Shown here: positions 1 to 10,733 of the stretch, one piece after another
How positions within the stretch are numbered: position 1 is the stretch's first letter
Layout: each line of letters opens with the position of its first letter
Source: Pomacea canaliculata
Taxonomy: Eukaryota > Mollusca > Gastropoda > Architaenioglossa > Ampullariidae
Reading direction: 5' to 3'
Length of the DNA stretch: 64,000 nucleotides
NCBI RefSeq assembly: GCF_003073045.1
Contig: NC_037593.1
Coordinates: forward strand, 23,369,868 to 23,433,867
Program-made: the position numbers and the translations under genes
The notes under the pieces: generated by a model
Databases searched by the model: none
Told to the model about the DNA's origin: nothing
Seen by the model: only the letters and a program-made list of their open reading frames with translations

Positions 1-93
1 ACTATTAAACATCTGAATTTATGTTACTAACATTTAGTTGAATGACTAAAATTAGGTGTACTCACTCATCCACTCATTGACCCACCCACTCAC

Positions 94-2826
94 CTGTCGA
101 GGATGCAGCAGGTGAGCGGTACGACAGCGGACGAGCGCACTGTCCAGTTTGTGGTGAGGTTGTAGTCCTGCCAGCTGTTCACACCGCAACACTGAAACTG
201 AACACAACCAAGCCTGACATTAAACACACTGCAAGACTGACACTGAACACAAGGCAGCACAATAGCCAACAATAAGATCACACAACAAGCTGCTGACACC
301 CTAAACTAAACACACTACAGCACAACACAACACCACATAACACAACATAACACAACACCACAACTAACTGACATGCAGTTGTATTCACTCACTCACCAAT
401 TCTTCATCCACGACATTTTCTCGAGATTTGGTCTCATCGACGATAAAAATATCTTTCCTGTAATAATTGTCTGGCAAATCTTGTTTTCTTCCTAAAAACA
501 GCGAAACTGAAGTGCGACCATTGTCACGAGGCAGGTTTATTTGTATTTACGGGTACATAGGATGCTACAACTCTTACATTGTGCTGTACCTGCCACATAT
601 GTTTATTTTCCTGATGTTTACTACAAGGCTGCCAGAAGATAATCCACAAAGGACATTAAGTAGCATTGCACATATCACCTCCTCCACCTTGCTAGTGGGG
701 GAATGGGAGGCTTGGTAGTACTTGGGTAGGTGTCTGTGATTTACCTCCACTTGAGCGAAGTCCATGGCTCGCGAGAACTGGTCATCTGAGGTGATGTAAC
801 CCTGGTACCTGGTGATCAGAGAGTCCCGCAGTTTGGCCAGCAGCTCCTCCGCCACCTGCCGATGAGTAAGGTAAGAACATGTCACCCAATTCATCCAGTA
901 ATCATTCCTTCATTCTTTCCTCTTTCTACAACCATCACAACAAACAATCCCAGCTACTCACAACTGTCCGGTAAGCCAGGGCCACCGAGGTCGCCGCCAA
1001 GGTCAGAACAAGGGCCAAGGCCACAGCGCCAACATACTGAAATCATATCAAATGTCAAAATGTCAGAGGTCAAATCACTGGCGATTTCTATCAAACGTAA
1101 GGGGATGTAGAACAGAAACGCTTGGACAGACACACAAACAGACGGACTGATGGAGGGAACAAAGGGGAGAGAGAAAGAGGAAAGAATGGAAAAGAACGAC
1201 GATGAAAATGACAATTTTTATCTATGAGGAGGACGGAATGAGAAAATCCTGTATACATGTCAATATCGATATGAATAAACTATAAAGAAATGAATAGTGA
1301 AATATAAATATACACTCACACGGATTCCCTCTCTATCTATCTCTCTCTCACTCACTCACACACACGTGCTGAAATTAAAAACAACAACAACAAAATGGTG
1401 TGTCGGAGAACCCCGGTGGTAGGTAGCTACTTACCAAGGCCAGCAGACACTTGGTTTGTTTACAGGCCCCGCAACACCCCACCACGCCGAGGCCGAAGAC
1501 CAGAAAACCGGAAGTGATGATGATGATGGCGGCAGTCTGCAGCATCCCGACATCGTTGTTGACGACTCTCAGAAAGGTCAGGTGCGCATCTCCTTGCGGT
1601 CCATGAGTATGTACCCGCCTACTGCCATGGCGGCTATCCCCACAGCCTGAAACATCATGATGCTCATGTTAGACAAGCTTTCTTCTGAGTACCCGAGCAA
1701 AGTGTATACACTGGGTCGGGTGGGAGCGTACTTCTACTTACAGCAAGCCACCCGGACTGAGGAGAGAGAAACCCGCTCAGTAGGAAGACAAAAAGAGATT
1801 CATTCTTTTCCCATAGCTATGGCTTACAGAGCTCGCTAAACTTCTGTGTGTATGTGTGTGTTGCATTTTTGTGTTGTTTAATATATATATATATGTAATA
1901 ATCTATCGTACTGTATATTATGCGATGATTGTATTGCATTTTATTGTAGAATAATGCATAAATTTCTAAGTAAGAACTTGGATGGAAAAGAGCATTGTCA
2001 AACGTCGGACTTCAAAACACTTGTGTCTGTGAGTTTACCTACCTGTCTCTATCTTACATAACAACATTGGCAGAGTGGTAAACACCTAATTACAATCCTG
2101 ACATGTTGGGTCACAGCTTTCACTTTAAGACTCCACACATTTGTCGTTGCAACATTTTGAAAATAAATATTTTGATATTCCGGAGTACTAAAAATACGGT
2201 TTATTAAGTGTAATAGGAATCTGTGTCAAGAGACAACTCTTGTGACCTTTCACCTCAACGTCCCCCTCTCCCTCCCCCATATTGTTGTTGATGTGTTTCT
2301 CGCGATTCTCTGTGTATTAGTTATTATCGTGTTTGTCACACTAGCGAATGTGTGAGATAAGTAAGTGTGAGGTCGGCCCGGAGGACTGGAGGTAAACGCT
2401 CCACTGTGCACATACAAGATAAATGACAGCCTGTAGCCAGCCACACCTTCACACATATTATTATCACCAGCCCAGCCTGCATATACGAACTGGGGCAGGA
2501 CACGGCAGTAACACAACACACGACAGGTGTGGCGACAAATACCTGTGTGTGAGTGTGAGAGGAAGAGAGAGACAGAGAGGGAGGAAAGAACACCTGGTAG
2601 ATAAAACGATAATACAGACTAATACTTGTGTGTGTGTGTTGCTCTGTCGTTGTCTTGGTGTGTGAGTAGGTTGGTGGGTGTAAGGGCGAACAGGAGAGAA
2701 ATATTGTCGGAGAAGTGCAATAATAAAAACAAAAAAATAAACAAAAAAATCACTGACCAGGAAAAGGAAGTTAAGAAAAATCAGCGTGTATCGTGTTGCC
2801 GACTTCACATGTTCGTTGGCTGCCAT
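94..2826 (-). CDS. Tetraspanin (partial, C-terminal exons off the left edge)
   Basis: Four-pass membrane organiser of the tetraspanin family. Exons in transcript order: 2826-2758, 1646-1435, 1036-962, 855-745, 197-94; all junctions have AG/GT and the phases agree. The ATG at 2826 opens MAANEHVKSATRY, followed by TM1, which is split by intron 1. The second exon holds TM2 and the hallmark GVVGCCGACKQ loop, the third holds TM3 (YVGAVALALVL), and the last two begin the large extracellular loop with its CCGVNSW motif, a later CC pair and NLT/NWT glycosylation sites. TM4 and the last loop cysteines are outside the window. The second exon is 212 nt and lacks one base near 1590 (after the DRKE codons), so TM1 and TM2 lie in different frames; adding one base gives exactly 71 codons. 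This looks like an assembly error. About 190 residues are visible. The subfamily was not determined. Confidence 0.9.
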
Positions 2827-4408
2827 CTTGAGTGCTTTCCTCTGTAACACAACAACATATTTCACCAATCACCCAACCAGCAACTATACCACTCAAAATG
2901 GCTGACATTCAATATTAAAAAAATCAAGAAAATATAAACAAATCATAATTCTACAACATTCGTTTTCCCCTACTCTGCCTCTCCTACATCACAGTCACTC
3001 TACCTGCTCACCTGTCTAAGTCCGGCCTCTACTTCTCAGTCTCAGGACAAAATGACAGTCACCAACACCAATCCCTCTCCACCCGTCGCCCACAAAAAGC
3101 TATTCAGGGTGCCAGTGAGAATAAACTGTTTACAAAGCTGTGTCCTGGTGTAAACTCAGGCCGGCGACTGCGTCACATGAAGTGAAGTCCTCCCCACCTG
3201 ACAACACAGGGTGTGGTGCTCACATTCACTCCACCACGCATGCCTTGTGCCACTGAATACACATACAGGGGTGGATTCTACACCCTGATCCTGAAACGTC
3301 AGCAAGATATTATGTGCTAACCGTTACAAAAGATTCTAAAGAGAAATATCTATTTTTAACATAAAGATGTGTGAGTTGAGTCACACAAGTTGAAAAATAG
3401 GGGAAAGGGGGGAACAAAAGTGAAAATGGAGTGAGTGTGAACATGTGGGAATGGTATGTGTGTGTGAACAAACGTGGGAACAAACTGAAAAGCAAGAATG
3501 AGAACAGAAGTGGGAAAAGTTTGCTTGTAAAGAGAACGTGTGGAAACCAGTGCCGGAGAGAGAGGATGTGTTTGTTATAATAGGTGTAAAAACAAAGTGT
3601 CAACAGTTTATGTGAGAACAGGAGTGAACAGAGTATTATCAAGGGCGCCCTGCTGTGTTGTGGTTTAAACGCTCGTTTGTCATCATTCTCAGACAGGCCC
3701 AACGGTTAGCGCCTGTCACCAGTACAGTGCGGGTGGATCTTGGTTCATTTCTCGTCTCGGGCACTTTGTTCTTTCTCTGTATCAAGTGCATGTGACATCT
3801 GTTTACAGGGCTGAGTGTCGTGATACAGCTTTAGTTTTTGGATCGGCGTTATAAATCCCCTCTTCCTCCCTCCTCCCCTAATAGTGTGAAATCACCTGTA
3901 GGCGGAAGTACTTTCCCACCAAAGCAAGCAACCAAGCAACCTAATATTGGAAATAGAAGCAGACCATCTCTTAGTGACAGCAATATTTCTACAATTTTAT
4001 ATCTGGAAGCAATCAAAATATTTCTCAATAAAAACAACAGGAATCATGACAATTATTTATGTATTTATTAATAATATTTATTTATATTTTGTATAATATA
4101 GAAAAGTAAAAGGCCTTTAAGGGGAGAGCACAGCGAGGCTAACGTGGGCTGACATGTAGGAGTTATCTTCCGTGGGCAGGCTGGGTCCCTGAGTCGGGTG
4201 AGTCTGTGGCAGAGGTACACGTATTTCTCCATGAAGATGAAGCACTGTACATGTGTTTTGAAAGCAAATGGTATCTCATAGAAATTAGTGTTTGTTCTTT
4301 ATTGCCTGTGATTACACAATATTATCATAACTGAGAGGGCGAGCTCGTTAAAAAAAAAATCTCTAAATGAGAAAATACATTAGGACAACTCAAGATGTGT
4401 TTATTATC
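2827..4408. other. Spacer between divergent tetraspanin and EMI genes
   Basis: The two flanking genes point away from each other, so promoters of both should lie here. I could not place a TATA box or start site with confidence. Apart from a tRNA-like SINE near 3.7 kb I see no gene; the open frame at 3310-3702 on the minus strand is low-complexity and unsupported. Confidence 0.5.
3693..3800 (+). mobile_element. tRNA-derived SINE fragment
   Basis: An A-box-like stretch (GGCCCAACGGTTAGCGC, about 3697-3713) is followed some 30 nt later by a B-box-like GGTTCATTTCTC (about 3742-3753) and GTCTCGGGCAC. This order and spacing match the tRNA head common in invertebrate SINEs. The 3' end and target duplication are not clear, and the B box is degraded. 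It is not a working tRNA gene, since no cloverleaf acceptor pairing is visible. Confidence 0.45.
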
Positions 4409-4691
4409 AGGCCTGACGAGAGGGGGGGGTGTACCCGGGCCCGCGGCTGTCAAGGGGGCCCGGCCTTGGTCAGTGGATTTTTTTTTTCTTCTTCTCCTTT
4501 TCTTTTTCTTTTAAAGAAATGTCTAAGGACAGAACACCCAAGCATTACACATGCAGAAGTTGAATTTGAGTGTAGATATTGAGATTCGAATTGTAAACAT
4601 ACATTATATACTGGGAAAATAATTTACGATTACAAGTACAAGGGGCCCGGAGAGGTCTGTCCCGGGGCCCGGGTGGCTCTCGGCGGCCCTG
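4409..4691. mobile_element. Putative non-autonomous DNA transposon (copy 1 of a dispersed repeat)
   Basis: The right part (4570-4691) recurs at 12004-12129 at roughly 95% identity by eye. The right end read on the minus strand begins CAGGGCCGCCGAGAG, and the left end on the plus strand begins CAGGCCTGACGAGAG, so the two look like imperfect inverted termini around GC-rich blocks. No target-site duplication is evident and there is no coding capacity. The element type is inference; the repeat itself is directly visible. Confidence 0.4.
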
Positions 4692-4948
4692 CTTACAGTC
4701 TAAAATAACAGGCTGACAGTTGGCTCTCCATGGAATACTGTACTTCTTGGAAGTAAAATCTAGTGTAACATCGTCTTCAGTGTCATTTACATGAGCAGTC
4801 TCTTTTCTTCCATGCAGCTACTGTAGAATAGTGCACAAAGGAACTAACACCCATCAAGGTAGATAATACAGGGATAATCTATCATCCCAGGAATATTACT
4901 GTTTACAGGAAGACGAAATAAAGTACAGTATTATTGCAGGGTCAGAAA

Positions 4949-7900
4949 ATGAACACGAAGCTGAAGTGTCCTGCTCCATTGGGATTTCTGGTCTGTTTTC
5001 TTATTTTCCACGTGGTGCAAGGTGTGACCTCAGGCAATGTGACTGGTACTGAGTGCACTGTACAGGAGTCGTAAGTATCCAGATGTGTTTTATTGTCAGC
5101 ATTTCAAACGCACGTGGCCTAATGAAAGCTCTTGTCAAATTTCGTGATAAATTTGATATTTAAAAAAAATCAGATTTCTTGCCTCCTTTCATTCTACTCG
5201 CTTCTGAAATATTTTTCTTGATATTTTAATACACAGTTTATGTCAAGGTTTACACATACATATCTCACGGCCGTTGCCCTAGCCTAAAGGTTTAGTCGAG
5301 TGCATGATAGTCAAACTGTAATATAATAAAGCAAATGGTATTTTGTGAAATGTGCCTTCGTGGGAAATAACATTTTTTAGATTAGATGTCCCAGTCTGTT
5401 GTTTCTGTGTAACGGCTTCTTTAAACTCCCACCGAATACCTGGCGCACACAGGCACGTGAGTTGTGTCTAAGTATTTGTGTGTAACTGTTTTTCTAAACT
5501 CTCACCAGGTACCTGATGTACAAAACTGTTCTGACTCAGCACGCGCACGAAGTCTGCACTAACACGTGGTGTTGGCATTTTCCTCCGCGATGTAGGAGAT
5601 GCAGGTGAGCAAAACAACAACACGTGTGAGTATGATGACGTGTGGCCTGGGTGACGTGTGGGACCTGTAACATAACGCATGTGACATGTGACGTGTGGGA
5701 CCTGTAACATAACGCGTGCGACTTGTGACGTGTGGTGCCTAGGGAGGGCCTGAACGGCTCGCGCCCGGTTAGAAATTTGGAGGGGGGCGTGGCACAAGGC
5801 AGGGACGGTTAGGGTTGGCGCTATATACATGGGGAGCAGGCGTCCCGAAAGGTTTATGTGCTTGGCTGATAAGTCAATGGTGCGAGGCTACCATCTGAGG
5901 GATTATGACTGAACGCCTCTAAGTCAGAATCCCGCCCGAATATGTAACGATACTTTCAGTGCCGCTGCGATACACGCCTCGGTGTCACAGCCGCGGCGGT
6001 AGTGAAGCCACAGGAAGGGGTCATCAGCCGCTCGGGGACCAGGACGATTTTCACCCCATGCGACGTGGAGATGCCAAATCATTCGTAGACGACCTAGTTC
6101 TCGGTCGGGGTGTCGTACTTAGTAGAGCAGCCACCTCACTGCGATCTATTGAGACTGAGCCTTGGACAAGGAGATTTGTCCGCATTCGCAGACGGACGCA
6201 TCTCCGACGATGGGCTCGAGTCCCCCTCCTCAGTACAAAGGGGGAAAGGTGGTGATGCAGCTACCGGGTGCACCGGTAAAGCAGCACACCACTTTTCTCT
6301 CTTTTACTACTTCGCTTTTTTCTTTTTTTTTCTTCAAAAAAACCCAGGAGGAGGGCCTGGTGCAAAACTTTTGAAAATATTCCAGTTCGATGGGAGGGTC
6401 TGGTCAAAGACTTTGAAAAAACTTTACTCGTCATTAACTTCGCTTTGGTATTAGAAATTTAGGGGTACCTCGATTCCTTCAAGTATACTAAAATGGAGGG
6501 CCTGGTTCTATGGGAGGGCCTGGTGCTATAGGAGGGTCTGGTGCATACAGGAGGGTCTGGTGCAGAGGAGGGTCTGGTGCGAAGAGGAGGGTCTGGTGCG
6601 TGAGAATTCACCCATCATCTTGGAAGTTTCAGTTCAATAGGAGGGTCTGGTGCCGGTAGAGTTAGGGTCAGGTGCCCGGAGGGCCTGGTGCCTAGCGAGG
6701 GTCAGGTGCCCGGAGGGTCTGGTGCCTAGGGAGGGTCAGGTGCCCGGAGGATCTGGTGCCTAGGGAGGGTCAGGTGCCCGGAGGGTCTGGTGCCTAGGGA
6801 GGGTCAGGTGCCTGGAGGGTTGATGCCTAAGGAGGGTCAGGTACCCGGAGGGCCTGGTGCCTGGGGAGGGTCAGGTGCCCGGAGGGCCTGGTGCAATGGG
6901 AGGCGTGGCACAAGGCAGGTATGGTTAAGGTCGGCGCTATATACATGGGAAGCAGGCGTCCTGAAAGGTGCGCGAAAGGGACCGTGGCTATAAAGGTTTC
7001 TATATATGAAATGCTCACCCAGTTTTGTATTTTTCATCTGCAAATGAGCGCTCGCTCGGCGTGCGAAGCCCTCGGTCGAAAGCGATCGTTGTCTGCGTCC
7101 CGTCATCTGGCGAGCCGGTTTCGAAGCGGACCGAAGAAGGTCTGGTACGGGTTGGCTTGGTGGTGATTCGCGGCTTTCGCTGCCGCGTTTCTCACGGCTC
7201 AGGCGCGCGCTGGTTGAGCAGAGAGAGGTTCGTCGTGGCTCCTTTCGGCCAGCCGCGTCGGCGTATCGAATAACGCTTGACTGTGTCTCGCGGAGGGCCT
7301 GGTGCCAAACTTGTAAAATGTTTGTTCGAGGGGAGGGTCTGGTGAGGAGGGTCTGGTGCAAAACTTGGAAAATGTACGTTCGAGAGGAGGGTCAGGTGCG
7401 GAGGGTCTGGTGCGGAGGGCATGGTGCCAAACTTGTAAAATGTTCGTTCGAGCGGAGGGTCTGGTGCAAAGCGGATGGTCTGGTGCAACACATTGAAAAC
7501 ACACTTCTAGTCATTAGTAACTTCATTTTGGTACTGGAAGCTTAGGGAACCTCGTTTCCTTCAAGTTTACCGAACAGGAGGGTCTGGTGCGGAGGGTCTG
7601 GTGCGGAGGGCCTGGTGCAAGGGGAGGCGTGGCACAAGGCAGGGAAGGGCAAAATCGGCGCTATATATATGGGGAGCAGGTGTGCCGAAAGGCGCTAGAA
7701 AGTGAACAAGGCAATAGAGAAAGGTTACTATTAGCCATGTAGTGCTCACCCAGTTTTGGATTTTGCATCGGCAACTGAGCGCTCGCTCGGCGTGCGACGC
7801 CCTCGGTCGAAAGTGATCGTTGTCTGCGTCCCGTCCTGCTGCGAGCCGGTTTCGAAGCGGACCGAAGAAGGTGTGGTACGGGTTGGCTCGCTGGCGATTC

Positions 7901-10733
7901 GCGCGGCTTTCGCTGTCGCGTTTCCCACGGCTCAGGCGTGGGCTGGTTGAGCAGAGAGAGGGGTTCGTCGTGCTCCTTTCGGCCAGCCGCGTCGGCGCAT
8001 CGAATAACGCTTGACTGTGTCTCGAGTGAAAGAGCGCGCCCGTGTCGATCGGGTGAACGCTCCGCACGTTGAAAATTTGAACCGATGATTCGGTTGCAAG
8101 AGCGAAAAGCACCCGCGAACGCAGGACCCGCGCTCCAGCGGCGACTGCTTCGTGGGAGTCGGTTACGTGTACACCCAACAGCATTCTGGTTGATCCTACC
8201 AGTAGTCATATGCTTGTTCTCAAAGATTAAGCCATGCCTCGTACGGTATGGCTCATGAAATCAGTCGAGGTTCCTTAGATGATCCATTTCTACTTGGATA
8301 ACTGTGGCAATTCTACAGCTAATACATGCAAACCAACTCCGACCCGTCAAAGCCGGGAAAGAGCGCTTTTATTAGTTCAAAATCAGTCGGGGTCTCGGCC
8401 CCGTCCCTTTTAATGACTCTGGATAACTTTGTTCCGATCGCATGGCTTCGAGCCGGCGAGGCATCTTTGAAATGTCTGCCTTATCAACTGTCGATGGTAC
8501 GTGATAGACCTACCATGTTGACAACGGGTAACGGGGAATCAGGGTGTGATTCCGGAGAGGGAGCATGAGAAACGGATACCACATCCAAGGAAGGCACCAG
8601 GCGCGCAACTTACCCACTCCCGGCTAGGGGAGGTAGTGACGAAAAATAGCAATACGGAACTCTTTTGAAGCTCCGCAATTGGAATGAGTACACTTTAAAC
8701 CCTTTAACGAGGATCTATTGGAGGGCAAGTCTGGTGCCAGCAGCCGTGGTAATTTCAGCTCCAATAGCGTATATTAAAGTCGTTGTGCTTAAAAAGCTCG
8801 TAGTTGCATCTCAGGCATGGTCGTGCGGTCTGTCTCGCGACGGTCACTGCGCGAAGCCTGAGCGTGCGCGGCTCTTCGCAGGGTCGTCTTCGCAAGACAA
8901 ACAACTGCGAAAGCATTTGCCAAGCATATTTTCATTAGTCAAGAACTAGTCAGAGGTTCGAAGACGATTAAATACTGTCATTGTTCTGACCATAAACGAT
9001 GCCAACTAGCGTTGTGCAAGTGTCGCTTCATCGACTCTGAAACCAAAGTTTTCGGGTTCCAGGGGAAGTATGGTTGCAAAGCTGAAACTTAAAGGAATTG
9101 ACGGAAGGTCACCACCAGGAGTGGAGCCTGCGGCTTAATTTGATTCAACACGGTAAAACACACCCAGTCCGCACACTGTAAGCATTGACAGATTGATATC
9201 TTTTTCTTGATTCGGTGGGTGGTGGCGCATGGCCGTTCTTAGGTGGTGGAGCGATTTGTCTGATTAATTCCGATAACGGGCGAGTCTCTAGCCTGTTAAA
9301 TAGTTCACCGATTCTTCACGCATCGGTGGTAACTTCTTAGAGGGAGAAGTGGCGTTTAGCCACAAGAGATTGAGCAATAACAGGTCTGGCTGCCTTTAGA
9401 AGGAATCAAGGTGGATGTGACCATGCTTTGAAAACAGTGCGAACCCCTTGAACGTCCTTCGTGATAGGGATTGGGGGCTTGAAATTCTTCTTATCAACGA
9501 GGAATTCCCAGTAATTACGTCGATGCCCTTTCTACACACCGCCTGTCACTACTACCGAGTGAACGGTTTAGTGAGGGGTAGCTGGCCTCCGCGTCGAGAG
9601 TCTGAAAAAGTCTATCAAACCGGAGGGAAAGCTTTTGCCGAGTCAGGCTCGCCACGGACTCTCGCCTCGGGGGTGGCATCGGCGAAAGTGTAAAGAGAGG
9701 CACATTCTCGCGTGGCTGTTCCCTAGCTTTACAATTTTTTTCATTCATTTCGCATTTTGTTGAAACCTTTCAAATATCGTTGCAAAGCAGATGAAAAGAA
9801 ATGAAACAACTTTAGGCGGTGGGATCACTCGACTCGCACGTCGATGAAGAACGCAGGCAGTTGCGTGAATTAATGTGAATTGCAGAACACTCTAACCATT
9901 TAAAAAAAAAAAAAAAAAAAAAAACAAAACAAAAAAAAAACAAAAAGCAAAACACCCGGGGGAGGGCCTAGTGCAAAACTTTTTTTAACAAAGTTCCAGG
10001 TCGATGGAGGGTCTGGTGCAGAGAGGAGGGTCTGGTGCACAGGGAGGGCCTGGTGCAAAACAAAAAAATTTGATTCATCAGTTTCTTCGCTTTGGCATTA
10101 GAAGACTAAAAAAAGTTCCACTTCGATGGGAGGGTCTGGTGCAAAGGGAGGGCCTGGTGCAAAACTTTTTTTTAACAAAAGTTCCAGGTCGATGGGAGGG
10201 TCTGGTGCAGAGAGGAGGGTCTGGTGCAAAGGGAGGGCCTGGTGCAAAACTTTGAGAAAAAAATTTGATTCATCACTTTCTTCGCTTTGGCATTAGAAGC
10301 TTAGGGGTACCTCGTTTCCTTCAAGTATACGAAAAGGGAGGGCCTGGTCTGAGTGAGGGCCTGGTGCATATAGGAAGGTCTGGTGGTAAGTGTGAATGTG
10401 AGTGTATGCGTTTGTGTATGCGAATGTGATTCGTGACCTATAATTTCACAGTTGTCATGCTCGCACTTGTTTTGTAAGACTTCTGTAACTAAAATATGTG
10501 TATGCTCCTTAGCCAAAGGAATAGGAAAAGATTAACATCTTAGAAGTAGTCGTATGATACGCCATTTTTGTCTCGTCTTTCTATTTTTTCGTATGCATGT
10601 ATCTCGAGTTAAACAACATTTGCTGCTTACAGAACAGAGCTGAGGTCAACGTACAAAGTGGTCACGGAGCTCGCCTATCGCAGGAAGAATGTTTGCTGCG
10701 CAGGGTACACTGAAGATGGTGATACATGTATCC
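4949..10733 (+). CDS. EMI-domain secreted or membrane protein, first three exons (incomplete)
   Basis: Exons 4949-5070, 5509-5604 and 10633-10733 join in matching phases (2, 2, then 1 left over), each flanked by AG/GT. The ATG at 4949 starts a 26-30 residue signal peptide (core [15 protein letters not shown]) followed by an NVT glycosylation site. The joined product then shows an EMI domain: Cys after NVTGTE, YKTV, the CTNTWCW and CRRCR cysteines, two tyrosines, and the closing [14 protein letters not shown]. This order is typical of the start of MEGF/scavenger-receptor-like or multimerin-like proteins. The EGF repeats expected next are not found before 13.5 kb, where a gene on the other strand begins. 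Intron 2 is 5 kb and full of ribosomal DNA. The gene may continue beyond a misjoin, be truncated, or use exons I could not recognise. Confidence 0.7.
5651..5735. repeat. 37-bp tandem repeat, about 2.3 copies
   Basis: GTGACGTGTGGGACC starts at 5651 and 5688, and a third partial copy starts at 5725. It lies directly left of the ribosomal DNA block, within intron 2 of the EMI gene. Confidence 0.8.
5789..5853 (+). promoter_or_regulatory. Pol I promoter-like block, copy 1
   Basis: A conserved block (GGCGTGGCACAAGGCAGG, then GGCGCTATATACATGGGG and GCAGGCGTCCCGAAAGG) occurs three times in the ribosomal DNA segment. In copies 2 and 3 it precedes external-spacer sequence, and a TATATA-GGG core is usual at invertebrate rRNA start sites. 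Here it runs straight into the 3' end of 28S, so everything between was lost. The promoter role is inference from position. Confidence 0.5.
5855..6181 (+). rRNA. 28S rRNA 3'-terminal fragment (degenerate)
   Basis: The conserved 28S tail is recognisable: GGGATTATGACTGAACGCC near 5900, AAGTCAGAATCCCGCC just after it, CATTCGTAGACGACC near 6080, and CTGCGATCTATTGAGACTG near 6140, ending about GATTTGTC. Only the last 330 nt are present, the 5' junction falls inside a promoter block, and many conserved positions differ. It is a relic, not a working gene. Confidence 0.85.
6182..6341 (+). other. 3' external spacer after 28S
   Basis: This is unique sequence between the 28S end and the first spacer repeats, including a T-rich run with a short A run near 6310-6345 as often found in rDNA spacers. 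It has no coding signal. Confidence 0.4.
6342..6900 (+). repeat. rDNA intergenic spacer repeats, cluster A
   Basis: Many copies of GGAGGG[T/C]CTGGTGC, often combined into about 33-nt units with GGTCAGGTGCCC. Related clusters lie at 7290-7480, 7570-7620 and 9955-10385, always next to promoter-like blocks or rRNA pieces. Short spacer repeats in front of a promoter are the usual layout of an rDNA intergenic spacer. Confidence 0.85.
6898..6970 (+). promoter_or_regulatory. Pol I spacer-promoter-like block, copy 2
   Basis: It carries GGCGTGGCACAAGGCAGG, then GGCGCTATATACATGGG and GCAGGCGTCCTGAAAGG, closely matching copies 1 and 3. It is followed by a full copy of external-spacer sequence and then by more spacer repeats rather than 18S, as expected for a spacer promoter duplicated from the gene promoter. 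Confidence 0.55.
6990..7289 (+). repeat. 5' external spacer duplicate, copy 1
   Basis: From GCTCACCCAGTTTTG to GACTGTGTCTCG this matches 7735-8022 almost base for base (for example GAGCGCTCGCTCGGCGTGCG and CGGCCAGCCGCGTCGGCG). It then stops abruptly and spacer repeats resume. The open frames read across both copies are shadows of this GC-rich spacer. Confidence 0.8.
7290..7480 (+). repeat. rDNA spacer repeats, cluster B
   Basis: GGAGGGTCTGGTGC units interspersed with AAACTTGTAAAATGTTTGTTCGA-like units sit between the duplicated spacer promoter and the gene promoter. Confidence 0.8.
7570..7620 (+). repeat. rDNA spacer repeats, cluster C
   Basis: Three GGAGGG[T/C]CTGGTGC units in direct succession lie immediately upstream of the third promoter-like block. 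Confidence 0.75.
7621..7693 (+). promoter_or_regulatory. Pol I gene-promoter-like block, copy 3
   Basis: GGCGTGGCACAAGGCAGG, GGCGCTATATATATGGGG and GTGCCGAAAGG. Of the three copies this one stands in the expected place, about 500 nt upstream of the 18S start, so it is the best candidate for the original gene promoter. Confidence 0.6.
7735..8184 (+). other. 5' external transcribed spacer, copy 2
   Basis: The first 290 nt repeat the spacer at 6990-7289; the rest (after GTGTCTCGAGTG) is single-copy and runs into the 18S 5' end. It is GC-rich and non-coding. Confidence 0.7.
8185..9627 (+). rRNA. 18S rRNA gene, degenerate (pseudogene)
   Basis: It starts with TCTGGTTGATCCTACCAGTA, where the near-universal text has CTGCCAG. 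Many conserved blocks follow: GGTGCCAGCAGCCG near 8733, ACAACTGCGAAAGCATTTGCC near 8901, AAACTTAAAGGAATTGACGG near 9085, TTAATTTGATTCAACACGG near 9136, and ACACACCGCC near 9535. The span is about 1,440 nt against about 1,840 for an intact animal 18S. The V4 region with the segment after it, the area around helix 41-43, and the last about 130 nt including the universal 3' end are missing. Base changes also hit otherwise invariant sites. This copy is very unlikely to make ribosomes. Confidence 0.93.
9628..9805 (+). other. ITS1 remnant between 18S and 5.8S
   Basis: A short spacer of about 180 nt joins the truncated 18S to the 5.8S start. It has no conserved text of its own and is identified by position only. 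Confidence 0.5.
9806..9890 (+). rRNA. 5.8S rRNA 5' fragment
   Basis: AACAACTTTAGGCGGTGGGA, then TCGATGAAGAACGCAGGCAG and GTGAATTAATGTGAATTGCAG, match the first about 85 nt of animal 5.8S. The second half, ITS2 and 28S are absent; an A-rich tract follows at once. Confidence 0.9.
9900..10385 (+). repeat. A-rich tract and rDNA spacer repeats, cluster D
   Basis: A run of over 20 A, broken further on by C, leads into GGAGGG[T/C]CTGGTGC units until about 10385. The region also holds two copies of a segment with TTTGATTCATCA and TTCTTCGCTTTGGCATTAGAAG. It marks the right edge of the rDNA insert, about 250 nt before EMI exon 3. Confidence 0.75.

Noticed and set aside
3693-3800. A functional tRNA gene
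   Set aside because: A- and B-box-like motifs are present but no cloverleaf pairing or acceptor stem; fits a SINE head better.
6837-8209. Long minus-strand frames (174-205 codons) over the rDNA spacer
   Set aside because: They are GC-rich external-spacer sequence read backwards, present twice because the spacer is duplicated; no domain or splice context.
8185-9627. A working 18S rRNA gene
   Set aside because: About 400 nt are missing, including the 3' end and part of the core, and invariant bases are changed.
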